Below are positions 8,222 to 14,976 of a stretch of DNA of 31,518 nucleotides, in pieces. The stretch covers positions 1-31,518 of the forward strand of contig JAFLDQ010000021.1 of the NCBI GenBank assembly GCA_017302355.1, read 5' to 3'. Within the stretch, counting starts at the first letter, position 1. Each line of letters opens with the position of its first letter. The position numbers and the translations under genes are program-made. The notes beneath the pieces are model-generated. The model was not told the DNA's origin. It saw nothing but the letters and a program-made list of their open reading frames with translations, and made no database searches. Source of the DNA: Dechloromonas sp. (GTDB lineage: Bacteria > Pseudomonadota > Gammaproteobacteria > Burkholderiales > Rhodocyclaceae).

Positions 8222-8495
8222 AGTCACCCATGTTTCAAGACACGGGTTCTGGTTGCTGCTCGCTGACGAGGAGTTGCTGCTTTCATTCGAGCAATTTCCC
8301 TGGTTTCGCCGTGCCACCATTGAGCAAATATGTCATGTCGAATGGCCCGCGCCGGAACATCTCTATTGGCCCGAACTGGATATAGACCTTTCTCTTGCGT
8401 CAATTCGAACGCCGGAAGAATTCCCATTGATCTCGACAAGTTGCCGGATGGCTCGGCGGCGCCAGCCGAACGGCGCGCTTGACGATGACCTTTGA
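8193..8495 (+). CDS. DUF2442 domain protein (first pair), with a foreign C-terminal tail
   Basis: The ATG at 8193 lies inside the DUF4160 gene and gives 100 residues. The DUF2442 signature is clear: a short beta segment, LLSFEQFPWFRRAT, then HLYWPELDIDLSLASI. The domain ends around EEFPL. The remaining residues (STSCRMARRR...) are encoded in the wrong frame by a duplicated piece of Uma2 3' end (8431-8484), so the true ancestral stop has probably been lost and the tail is accidental. An upstream in-frame ATG (8130) exists, but it would overlap the DUF4160 gene much more deeply. Confidence 0.8.
   Translation: MPGTVISTPEVTHVSRHGFWLLLADEELLLSFEQFPWFRRATIEQICHVEWPAPEHLYWPELDIDLSLASIRTPEEFPLISTSCRMARRRQPNGALDDDL
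8431..8452 (+). repeat. 22-bp direct repeat, copy 2 (Uma2 3'-end remnant)
   Basis: Identical to 7888-7909. Read in the Uma2 frame, the segment 8428-8484 encodes DLDKLPDGSAAPAERRA and then a stop. This is a plausible second Uma2 C-terminus, different from but related to the first. Confidence 0.8.
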
Positions 8496-8550
8496 GAAAC
8501 CTGTCGCCGATGCTGTTATATTGCCCGGACGGAAGAGGAGGAGTTACGAC

Positions 8551-9231
8551 ATGAACATGAAGAACGCAGGCTGGATCTCGGCGCTCGCCATTGCCGGATT
8601 GCTCGCCGGTTGCAAGGCATCCGACAGCAAGCCGGATGAACCCGAACCCGCCCTGCTTTCCGGTTATACCTGCTGCAACTTCCACTACGAGAAGGACTGG
8701 ATCAACGACGGGAACTATGCGCAGCTTCCGATGATCCCCGCCGGATCGCCGATTCGCGTCACGAGCTATGGCCGCTACCGGGCCCAGGTGGAGATCGACG
8801 GGAAGCCGTTCCGCCTCGGCCTCGATTACGGGCGGAACTCGGAGACCACGGAAAAATGGGTCGCCAAACTGGTCACGCAGACCGATCCGCGCGTCAGGCT
8901 TGCCTCCTATCCGCCCAACGTGCGCGAAGCGATCCTGGCCGGGAAGATCATGCTCGGAATGAGCAAGGAGCAAGTCATCATGTCCCTGGGCTACCCGATC
9001 ACCGACGAGAATCCGCGCCTCGACGCCCCGTTCTGGAAATACTGGTGGTCGAGCTTCGGTCGCTACGATGTGTACTGGAATGGCGACCGCGTCAGCAAGG
9101 TCGACGCGCATCCGGAAACCTTGATGCATGTCCTGGCGCCCGGCCATGCCACCACGGCGCCCGTTCCCGCGAAACAGGACGCGAAGAGCCGCGCACGATC
9201 GGGTAGCGAAAAGCCACCAAGCGCGAAGTGA
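8551..9231 (+). CDS. predicted lipoprotein with a BamE/SmpA-like C-terminal region
   Basis: A 226-residue exported lipoprotein. The N-terminus is a type II signal peptide (hydrophobic ALAIAGLLAG) with lipobox LLAGC, Cys21 being the predicted lipidated residue. The middle contains an unusual CC pair (GYTCCNFHYEKDW). The segment GKIMLGMSKEQVIMSLGYP followed by WKYWWSSFGRYDVYW resembles the SmpA/OmlA/BamE fold. The C-terminal 30 residues are polar and probably disordered. The ATG at 8551 is preferred over the one at 8479 because a strong purine-rich GAGGAGGAG stands 8 nt before it and the signal peptide starts there. TTATATT at 8515-8521 is a candidate -10. It is probably outer-membrane anchored; the role is unknown. 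Confidence 0.8.
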   Translation: MNMKNAGWISALAIAGLLAGCKASDSKPDEPEPALLSGYTCCNFHYEKDWINDGNYAQLPMIPAGSPIRVTSYGRYRAQVEIDGKPFRLGLDYGRNSETTEKWVAKLVTQTDPRVRLASYPPNVREAILAGKIMLGMSKEQVIMSLGYPITDENPRLDAPFWKYWWSSFGRYDVYWNGDRVSKVDAHPETLMHVLAPGHATTAPVPAKQDAKSRARSGSEKPPSAK

Positions 9232-9310
9232 GGCGCATCATCGCTGCTCGCCGTCCGGTCTTTCCCGCCAATCGGGTCTGACTCCATTTCTTTGATGACC
9301 TTCGAAAAAG

Positions 9311-9379
9311 GTGGTCTGTGCCCAATTCTCCCACTCATGTGAGCAACTCAAACCAAACAAGTAAAAGGGGACAGACCAC
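9311..9379. repeat. REP/RAYT-type inverted repeat remnant
   Basis: GTGGTCTGTGCCC (9311-9323) is inversely repeated as GGGGACAGACCAC (9367-9379), 12 of 13 bases matching, with a small internal palindrome CTCATGTGAG between them. GGGTCTGACTCC lies just upstream, near 9278. GGGG(T/A)CAGACC motifs are typical of palindromes mobilised by REP-associated tyrosine transposases, but no such transposase gene is in the window. The gap 9232-9463 otherwise shows nothing codable. Confidence 0.5.
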
Positions 9380-9463
9380 GATTTCCATGTGATTTTTTGT
9401 ATTGTAATGCTTGCGACCTGCGGGCCAATCCCAATTGGCAAAGCTTTCCACAAAAAACTCCGC

Positions 9464-9491
9464 TTGACGTATGTACAATTATCCATACAAT
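9464..9491 (+). promoter_or_regulatory. strong sigma70-type promoter of the brnT remnant
   Basis: TTGACG (9464-9469), a 16-bp spacer and TACAAT (9486-9491). Transcription would be expected to begin at about 9498, which is the A of the ATG that best fits the BrnT N-terminus. Confidence 0.6.
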
Positions 9492-9497
9492 CAGCCC

Positions 9498-9674
9498 ATG
9501 CGCTATACCTGCGACCCGAAGAAACGCGCTACAAACCTGAAAAAGCATGGTTACAACTTCGAGGACGCGCCCCAGGTCATCGAAAGCGAACGCACAGTGA
9601 CCTTCGAGGATCGCCGCTTTGCCTACGGCGAGGAGCGGTTCATTACCCTGGGGATGTTGCGCGAGGAGAATTAA
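9498..9674 (+). pseudogene. brnT: truncated BrnT-family toxin
   Basis: The 58 codons match the N-terminal two thirds of BrnT ribonuclease toxins: CDPKKRATNLKKHGYNFEDA, then DRRFAYGEERFITLGMLR. Full BrnT proteins are about 90 residues and continue with a core strand and a conserved R/E/Y C-terminal region. Here the frame ends at once (EEN-stop), where a REP-like palindrome begins at 9669. The cognate antitoxin gene brnA, normally directly downstream, is absent. The most likely account is that a palindromic element inserted, or a deletion ended there, and left a dead toxin. An in-frame ATG at 9471 would lie inside the promoter, so the ATG at 9498 (leaderless) is preferred. Confidence 0.75.
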
Positions 9675-9695
9675 AGGGGTCAGGTTCGTTTAATT
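9669..9695. repeat. REP-like palindrome at the BrnT break point
   Basis: AATTAAA (9669-9675) and TTTAATT (9689-9695) form a stem around a loop containing GGGGTCAGGTTCG. The GGGGTCAGG core resembles the other REP-like fragments of this strip. Confidence 0.55.
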
Positions 9696-9782
9696 GACGG
9701 GCTACATTGGGACAGCCACCTTCCTTTTCCAGTCTGCCTCCCAGCCCGACACCCGCACGACCTGAATCAGGAGTCCTCCGCC

Positions 9783-10049
9783 ATGCCCATCATTTCCATG
9801 TTTTACGGCATCATCATCCGCCTGTACCTGATCGACAACCAGCACCACAACCTGCCGCACATTCACGCCAAGTACGCCGAGTTCGAGGCGTCCGTCAGCA
9901 TCGGCGACGGGGAAATCCTTGTCGGTGAGTTGCCGCGCAAGCAACTGCGTCTGGTACAGGCGTGGATAGAGCTCCATCGCGACGAACTCATGGCGGACTG
10001 GGAACTGGCTGTCAGTGGCGAGACTCCATACAAGATCGAACCGCTGTAA
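9783..10049 (+). CDS. DUF4160 domain protein (second pair)
   Basis: An 88-residue DUF4160 protein. It has the N-terminal strand block MFYGIIIRLYL, then HHNLPHIHAKYAEFEASVSI (the HxxPHxHxxY motif) and a helical C-terminal half (RKQLRLVQAWIELHRDELMADW). It is clearly related in family to, but divergent in sequence from, the DUF4160 protein at 7982, so the two are not a recent duplication. AGGAG lies 12 nt before the ATG. A DUF2442 gene follows after 9 nt. A toxin-antitoxin-like role is suspected from the pairing only. Confidence 0.88.
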   Translation: MPIISMFYGIIIRLYLIDNQHHNLPHIHAKYAEFEASVSIGDGEILVGELPRKQLRLVQAWIELHRDELMADWELAVSGETPYKIEPL

Positions 10050-10058
10050 GGAGTCGCC

Positions 10059-10304
10059 ATGTACTGGGACGTAAAGACCGTCAAGCCGCTACCGGACTTT
10101 CGCATTTATGTGGAGATCGAGGACGGTCGCAAGGGTATTTTCGACTTGAGCCCCTATCTCGACCACGGTGTATTTCGCGAACTTCGGGACGTTCACTATT
10201 TCAATCGGGTGGGCATTCTGTTTGGCGCGGTAACCTGGCCAAACGAACAGGACATCGCCCCGGAAACCCTGCTGTCCGAAATGCTTCCGGTGGAATCAAC
10301 TTGA
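10059..10304 (+). CDS. DUF2442 domain protein (second pair)
   Basis: An 81-residue DUF2442 protein: a beta-hairpin N-terminus (VKPLPDFRIYVEIEDGRKGIFDLSPYL) and a C-terminal segment with WPNEQDIAPETLL, equivalent to the WPELDIDLSLASI block of the other pair. AAGGAG stands 8 nt before the ATG. Unlike the first DUF2442 gene it ends normally, and a palindrome follows 2 nt after the stop. It is probably co-transcribed with the preceding DUF4160 gene. Confidence 0.85.
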   Translation: MYWDVKTVKPLPDFRIYVEIEDGRKGIFDLSPYLDHGVFRELRDVHYFNRVGILFGAVTWPNEQDIAPETLLSEMLPVEST

Positions 10305-10306
10305 CG

Positions 10307-10329
10307 CCATGGGGCTCAGACCCCAATGG
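10307..10329. terminator. hairpin after the second DUF4160-DUF2442 pair (REP-like)
   Basis: CCATGGGG and CCCCAATGG pair around CTCAGA, giving a GGGGCTCAGACCCC core directly after the stop codon. It lacks a following T run, so it may be a REP-type palindrome acting as a 3' stabiliser or weak terminator. Confidence 0.45.
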
Positions 10330-10402
10330 CACTATCTTAGGACTTTGGCATCATGCATTTCGGTTCCACAACAACCGGTTGTCGTCACAGGACAAGGTGG
10401 CG

Positions 10403-10473
10403 TGTCGTCCCGGCGCAGGCCGGGACCCAGCATCTGCGTACTTTTCTGGACACCCGCTTTCGCCGGTGTGACA
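10403..10473. repeat. double-hairpin dispersed repeat (REP doublet)
   Basis: Two adjacent hairpins face each other. The first has stem GTCCCGGC/GCCGGGAC with a short loop (10406-10425); the second has stem ACACCGGC/GCGGGTGT around GAAA or its complement (about 10450-10470). The outer 28-nt halves also pair with each other at 19 of 28 positions. This is the layout of the common CGTCATTCCCGCG...CGCGGGAATGACG-type repeats. The 10305-10528 gap holds this repeat and no gene. Confidence 0.6.
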
Positions 10474-10528
10474 AGCGCTGTCCAGGGAGTGCCGTTAATG
10501 TCATTCGCCTAAAGTAGTGCCATGGGAA

Positions 10529-10813
10529 TCAGTCGGCGAAACTGACCAGGACGAGGTCGGCCGCCTGCCGGCGCAGCGGAATCAGCGCCTGGTAGGCGGG
10601 CGAGTTGTACCAGCCGGCGACCGCCGCCGCATCGGGAAAGCGGATGACGACGGTGTCGGTGTGCGCATGTTCGCCACTCAGGACGGCGGCGCGCTGCCCT
10701 CGGAACAGCAGTTCGGCGCCCCACGGGGCGAGCGTCGCCGGCACCTGGGCGCGGTACCGCGCCCATTTTTCCGCGTCCTTGACGGTGATGTGGCCGATGA
10801 CGCAGGCGCTCAT
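10529..10813 (-). CDS. DUF1330 domain protein
   Basis: A 94-residue protein of the DUF1330 family, small ferredoxin-like (dimeric alpha-beta barrel) proteins of unknown activity. Signature segments are ACVIGHITVKDAEKWARYRAQVP, then GEHAHTDTVVIRFPDAAAVAGWYNSPAYQALIPLRRQ, which matches the family's F-x-(S/D)-x-E-x-A-x-x-W-Y-x-S-x-x-Y pattern. Its ATG overlaps the stop of the adenosyltransferase gene by 4 nt (ATGA), so the two are translationally coupled. No functional link to cobalamin is known to me; co-regulation is inferred from the overlap. Confidence 0.85.
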   Translation of the reverse strand: MSACVIGHITVKDAEKWARYRAQVPATLAPWGAELLFRGQRAAVLSGEHAHTDTVVIRFPDAAAVAGWYNSPAYQALIPLRRQAADLVLVSFAD

Positions 10814-11394
10814 GCGGCGGTCTTGCCTTTTTGCCAGAGCACGTCACCGCGGCCGCCGGCGCGGTTGAGGACGCGGCCGAGGATGAACAGCAGGTCGGAG
10901 AGCCGGTTGATGTAACGGCGGGCGGCGTCGGAGACGGGTTCGGCGCCGTGCAGCCTGACCACGGCGCGCTCGGCGCGGCGGCAGACGGTGCGGCTGAGGT
11001 GCGCCAGCGCGGCGGCGCGGGTGCCGCCGGGCAGGATGAATTCCTTGAGCATCGGCAGGTCGGCGTTGAATTCATCGGCCAGTGCTTCGAGGCGGGCGAC
11101 CTGCACGTCCTTGATGACTTCGATGCCCGGCATGCACAACTCGCCGCCGAGGTCGAAAAGGTCGTTCTGGATGTCGAGCAGCGCGACCTGCACCGAATGC
11201 GGCAGGTCTTCGCAGAGCAGGACGCCGAGGCCGGAATTCAGTTCGTCGACCTCGCCGATGGCGTCGATGCGCAGGCTGTCCTTGGTCGTGCGGCTGCCGT
11301 CGCCGAGGCCGGTGGTGCCGGCGTCGCCGGTGCGGGTGACGATTTTGGAAAGGCGGTTGCCCTTGCGTTCGCTGTCTTTTCGAGTTTCACTCAC
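10810..11394 (-). CDS. pduO: PduO-type ATP:cob(I)alamin adenosyltransferase
   Basis: Transfers the 5'-deoxyadenosyl group of ATP to cob(I)alamin or cobyrinate derivatives, yielding coenzyme B12 forms. At 194 residues it is full length. The ATP-binding N-terminal motif TRTGDAGTTGLGDGSRTTKD (about residues 20-39) and the C-terminal helix block YINRLSDLLFILGRVLNR with conserved Arg and Asn are both present. The start is GTG at 11394, supported by a strong AAGGAGGAG 6 nt upstream. The first dozen residues (SETRKDSERKG) extend beyond the usual family start. A TATAAT (11426 to 11421 on the minus strand) sits just upstream, overlapping the divergent hyi promoter. Confidence 0.93.
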   Translation of the reverse strand: MSETRKDSERKGNRLSKIVTRTGDAGTTGLGDGSRTTKDSLRIDAIGEVDELNSGLGVLLCEDLPHSVQVALLDIQNDLFDLGGELCMPGIEVIKDVQVARLEALADEFNADLPMLKEFILPGGTRAAALAHLSRTVCRRAERAVVRLHGAEPVSDAARRYINRLSDLLFILGRVLNRAGGRGDVLWQKGKTAA

Positions 11395-11420
11395 GTTGCT
11401 CTCCTCCTTGAAGTGCGCGG

Positions 11421-11428
11421 ATTATACT
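11421..11428. promoter_or_regulatory. overlapping divergent -10 elements (pduO and hyi)
   Basis: ATTATACT reads as TATACT on the plus strand (11423-11428, toward hyi) and as TATAAT on the minus strand (11426-11421, toward pduO). RNA polymerase could not occupy both at once. Neither strand shows a strong -35 hexamer at the proper distance. Confidence 0.45.
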
Positions 11429-11457
11429 TGGCTGTCCGGATGCAGACCGTCGTCGCC

Positions 11458-12231
11458 ATGCCAAAGTTCGCCGCCAATCTCAGTTTTCTGTTCACCGATT
11501 CGCCGTTTCCCGAACGCTTCCGGCGGGCGGCGGCGGCGGGGTTCGCGGGCGTCGAATACCTTTTTCCTTATGACTACCCGGCCTCCGACGTCGCGGGTTG
11601 GCTGCGCGCCAACGATCTCGAACAGGTGCTGTTCAACCTGCCGGCCGGCGACTGGGCGGCCGGCGAACGCGGCCTGGCCTGTCTGCCGCAGCGGCAGGGC
11701 GAGTTCGCCGAGAGCGTCGAACTGGCGCTCGATTACGCGATGGTACTTGATTGCAGACACGTGCATTGCTTGGCCGGGCTGCGGCCGGCCGGCGTCGGCG
11801 AGGCCGAGCTTGAAACGACCTATGTCGCCAACCTGCGCTTCGCCGCCGACCGCTTCGCGACCATCGGTGCGACGGTGACGATCGAGCCGATCAACAGCCG
11901 CATCGACATGCCCGGCTACTGGCTGGACGACGTGGCCAGGGGTTTTCGCCTGCTGGAAGCGGTCGACCGCGGCAATGTCAAACTGCAGTACGACATCTAC
12001 CACGCGCAGATCATCGCCGGCGACCTGGCGCGCACGCTGGAGGCCAACATCGGGCGCATCGGCCACATCCAGATCGCCGACAACCCCGGCCGCCACGAGC
12101 CGGGGTCCGGCGAAATCAATTACCCCTTCCTTTTCGACCTGCTTGACCGGCTCGGCTATGATGGCTGGGTCGGCTGCGAGTACAAGCCGCTGACGACGAC
12201 CGAGGCCGGCCTCGGCTGGCTGCCGCGATGA
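11458..12231 (+). CDS. hyi: hydroxypyruvate isomerase
   Basis: Interconverts hydroxypyruvate and tartronate semialdehyde. It is a 257-residue TIM-barrel protein of the Hyi/xylose-isomerase-like family. Glu143 in TIEPINSRIDMPGYWL and Glu241 in GCEYKP are the paired metal-binding/catalytic glutamates; HVHCLAG (residues 101-107) and LQYDIYHAQ are the other barrel motifs. The ATG at 11458 (PKFAANLSFLF) is chosen because family members begin exactly there. An in-frame ATG at 11440 would add six residues. Neither start has a clear Shine-Dalgarno sequence, and the predicted leader is short. Its last codons overlap the glycerate kinase start (ATGA), so it opens a coupled operon. Confidence 0.92.
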   Translation: MPKFAANLSFLFTDSPFPERFRRAAAAGFAGVEYLFPYDYPASDVAGWLRANDLEQVLFNLPAGDWAAGERGLACLPQRQGEFAESVELALDYAMVLDCRHVHCLAGLRPAGVGEAELETTYVANLRFAADRFATIGATVTIEPINSRIDMPGYWLDDVARGFRLLEAVDRGNVKLQYDIYHAQIIAGDLARTLEANIGRIGHIQIADNPGRHEPGSGEINYPFLFDLLDRLGYDGWVGCEYKPLTTTEAGLGWLPR

Positions 12232-13490
12232 CGCCGCGCGAGGTGCTGCGCCGCCTGTTCGATGCCGCCGTCGCCGCCGCCGATCCGGCCGTGTGCGTGC
12301 CGCCGCATCTGCCGCCGGACGATGGCGGGCGGCTGATCGTGATCGGCGCCGGCAAGGCCTCGGCGGCGATGGCGCGGGCGGTCGACGACCACTGGCCGGG
12401 GCCGCTCGCCGGGCTGGTGGTGACGCGCTACGGCCACGGCGTGCCATGCGCGCGCATCGGGATCGTCGAGGCCGCGCACCCGGTGCCGGATGCGGCGGGC
12501 GAAGCGGCGGCAGCGCGCATTTTGGGCAAGATTTCCGGGTTGACCGTAACCGACCGCGTATTGGCGCTGATTTCCGGCGGCGGCTCGGCCCTGCTGGCGG
12601 CGCCGGCTGAAGGCGTCACGCTGGCCGAGAAGCGCGCGCTCACGACGGCGCTGCTCAGGTCGGGGGCGGGCATCGGCGAGATCAACTGCGTGCGCAAACA
12701 CCTGTCGGCGATCAAGGGTGGACGGCTGGCCGCCGCCGCCTGGCCGGCCAGCGTGCTGACCCTGGCGATTTCCGACGTGCCGGGCGACGACCCGGCGGTG
12801 ATCGCCTCCGGTCCCACCATCGCCGACCCGACGACGGCGGTCGACGCGCTGAAGGTGCTCGATTTCCACGGCATCGCCATCCCCGCTGAACTGCGCGCGC
12901 GGCTAGCATCCGGCGCGCTGGAAACGCCGAAGCCGGGCGACCCGCGGCTGGCGCGCAGCGAATTCCGCCTCGTCGCCAGCCCGCGGCAGATGCTGCAAGC
13001 GGCGGCGGCCGAAGCCAGCCGGCTCGGCATCACGCCGCTGATCCTCGGCGACGCCATCGAAGGCGAGGCGCGCGAGGTCGGCAAGGCGCTGGCCGGCATG
13101 GCGCTCAGCTGCGGTCGACACGGATTTCCGGCCGAAAAGCCGTGCGTGCTGCTGTCCGGCGGCGAAACGACGGTGACGCTGAAGGGCGGCGGGCGCGGCG
13201 GGCGCAACACGGAGTTCCTGCTCGGCCTGGCGCTGGCGCTCGACGGCGCGCCGGACATCCACGCGCTGGCCGCCGACACCGACGGCATCGACGGTTCCGA
13301 GGACAACGCCGGCGCCTTCGTCGCGCCGGAGACGCTGGCGCGTGCCCGGACGCTCGCCGTCGATCCGCGCCAGCGTTTGGCGGACAACGACGCCTGGGGC
13401 TTCTTCGCCGCGCTCGGCGACCTGCTGGTGACCGGCCCGACGCGGACCAACGTCAACGATTTCCGCGCCGTGCTGGTGGGGTTAGAATGA
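12228..13490 (+). CDS. glycerate 2-kinase, MOFRL family (GckA/TtuD-like)
   Basis: A 420-residue protein of the MOFRL/glycerate-2-kinase family. It is expected to phosphorylate D-glycerate to 2-phosphoglycerate; some relatives are annotated as hydroxypyruvate reductase (TtuD). Visible blocks are VIGAGKASAAMA (N-terminal nucleotide region), ISGGGSALL, NCVRKHLSAIKGG, SDVPGDDPAVIASGPT, then the C-terminal MOFRL domain with LSGGETTVTL, GRGGRNTEFLLGLAL, TDGIDG and DLLVTGPTRTNVNDF. The N-terminus may lack a few residues relative to longer relatives. It overlaps hyi by 4 nt and precedes glcD by 4 nt. With Hyi it would channel tartronate semialdehyde or hydroxypyruvate toward glycolysis. Confidence 0.92.
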   Translation: MTPREVLRRLFDAAVAAADPAVCVPPHLPPDDGGRLIVIGAGKASAAMARAVDDHWPGPLAGLVVTRYGHGVPCARIGIVEAAHPVPDAAGEAAAARILGKISGLTVTDRVLALISGGGSALLAAPAEGVTLAEKRALTTALLRSGAGIGEINCVRKHLSAIKGGRLAAAAWPASVLTLAISDVPGDDPAVIASGPTIADPTTAVDALKVLDFHGIAIPAELRARLASGALETPKPGDPRLARSEFRLVASPRQMLQAAAAEASRLGITPLILGDAIEGEAREVGKALAGMALSCGRHGFPAEKPCVLLSGGETTVTLKGGGRGGRNTEFLLGLALALDGAPDIHALAADTDGIDGSEDNAGAFVAPETLARARTLAVDPRQRLADNDAWGFFAALGDLLVTGPTRTNVNDFRAVLVGLE

Positions 13491-13494
13491 GCCG

Positions 13495-14976
13495 ATGACG
13501 ATTCCCGAACCCGCCTTCGCCACCGATCGCGCCGTCCTCGTCGCGCGCCTGCGGACGATCCTGCCGGCGAACTGCCTGCTGGTCGACGACGAGGATCTGC
13601 GCCCCTACGAGTGCGACGGCCTCACCGCCTTCCGCGAGTTGCCGCTGGCCGTCTGTCTGCCGGAAAGCGAGGGGCAGGTGATCGACGTGCTGCGCACCTG
13701 CCACCAGCTCGGCGTGCCGGTCGTCGCGCGCGGCGCCGGCACCGGCCTCTCGGGCGGGGCGATGCCGCACGCCCAGGGCCTTGTCCTCTCGCTGGCGCGT
13801 TTCAACCGTATTTTGCAGGTCGACCGCGCCAGCCGCACCGCCATCGTCCAGCCCGGCGTGCGCAACCTGGCGGTGTCGGAAGCGGCGGCCCCCTTCGGCC
13901 TCTACTACGCGCCCGACCCGTCGTCGCAGATCGCCTGCACGCTGGGCGGCAATGTCGCCGAAAACTCGGGCGGCGTGCATTGCCTGAAGTACGGGCTGAC
14001 CGTGCACAACGTGCTGCGCATCCGTGTCGTCAGCATCGAGGGCGAGGTCTTCGAGATCGGCTCGGCAGCGCCGGATGCGCCCGGCTACGACCTGCTGGCC
14101 TTGCTGATCGGCTCGGAAGGGATGCTCGGCGTCGTCACCGAGGTCACGGTGAAACTGGTGCCGAAACCGGAACTGGCGCAGGTGGTCATGGCCTCGTTCG
14201 ACGATGTCGCCAGGGCCGGCGACGCGGTGGCGGCGATCATCGCCGCCGGCATCATCCCGGCCGGTCTGGAGATGATGGACAAGCCGGCGACCGCCGCAGT
14301 CGAGCCTTACGTCAAGGCCGGCTACGACCTCGACGCGGCGGCGATCCTGCTGTGCGAGGCCGACGGCACGCCGGAAGAGGTGGCCGAAGAGATCGCCCGC
14401 GTCACCGAGGTTTTGACCAAGGCCGGCGCCCGCGACATTCGCGTTTCGCAGTCCGAAGCCGAGCGCCTGCGCTTCTGGGCCGGGCGCAAGGCGGCCTTTC
14501 CGGCGGTCGGCCGCATCACGCCGGATTACTACTGCATGGATGGCACCATCCCGCGCAAGCGGCTGGCCGAAATGCTGTCGGCCATCGCCGAAATGGAAAA
14601 GAAATACGGCCTGCGCTGTGCGAACGTCTTTCATGCCGGCGACGGCAACCTGCATCCGCTCATCATGTACGACGCCGCCAAGCCCGGCGAATGGGAACGC
14701 GCCGAGGCTTTCGGCGCCGAAATCCTCGAACTGTCGGTGGCGCTCGGCGGCTCGATCACCGGGGAGCACGGTGTCGGCATCGAGAAGATCAACCAGATGT
14801 GCGTCCAGTACAGGACGCCGGAACTGGAGGCTTTCCGCCGTATCAAGACGGCCTTCGACGAAACCGGCCTGCTCAACCCCGGCAAGGCGGTGCCCAGCCT
14901 GCACCGCTGCGCCGAATACGGACGCATGCACGTGCATCACGGCGATGTGAAATTCCCGGAACTGGAGCGCTTCTGA
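13495..14976 (+). CDS. glcD: glycolate oxidase, FAD-linked subunit GlcD
   Basis: The catalytic flavoprotein subunit that oxidises glycolate (and often D-lactate) to glyoxylate. It is 493 residues, against about 499 in E. coli. The PCMH-type FAD domain has RGAGTGLSGGAMP (about residues 79-91), the DPSSQIACTLGGNVAENSGG block and LIGSEGMLGVVTEVTVKL. The C-terminal substrate domain carries NVFHAGDGNLHPLIMYD and SITGEHGVGIEKI with the conserved histidines. It begins 4 nt after the glycerate kinase stop and ends in TGATG shared with glcE. The enzyme complex is expected at the inner face of the cytoplasmic membrane. Confidence 0.96.
   Translation: MTIPEPAFATDRAVLVARLRTILPANCLLVDDEDLRPYECDGLTAFRELPLAVCLPESEGQVIDVLRTCHQLGVPVVARGAGTGLSGGAMPHAQGLVLSLARFNRILQVDRASRTAIVQPGVRNLAVSEAAAPFGLYYAPDPSSQIACTLGGNVAENSGGVHCLKYGLTVHNVLRIRVVSIEGEVFEIGSAAPDAPGYDLLALLIGSEGMLGVVTEVTVKLVPKPELAQVVMASFDDVARAGDAVAAIIAAGIIPAGLEMMDKPATAAVEPYVKAGYDLDAAAILLCEADGTPEEVAEEIARVTEVLTKAGARDIRVSQSEAERLRFWAGRKAAFPAVGRITPDYYCMDGTIPRKRLAEMLSAIAEMEKKYGLRCANVFHAGDGNLHPLIMYDAAKPGEWERAEAFGAEILELSVALGGSITGEHGVGIEKINQMCVQYRTPELEAFRRIKTAFDETGLLNPGKAVPSLHRCAEYGRMHVHHGDVKFPELERF

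Noticed and set aside
9471..9497. Upstream ATG of the brnT remnant
   Set aside because: It lies between the -35 and -10 hexamers of a strong promoter, so it would not be in the transcript; the encoded residues (YNYPYNQP) do not match BrnT.
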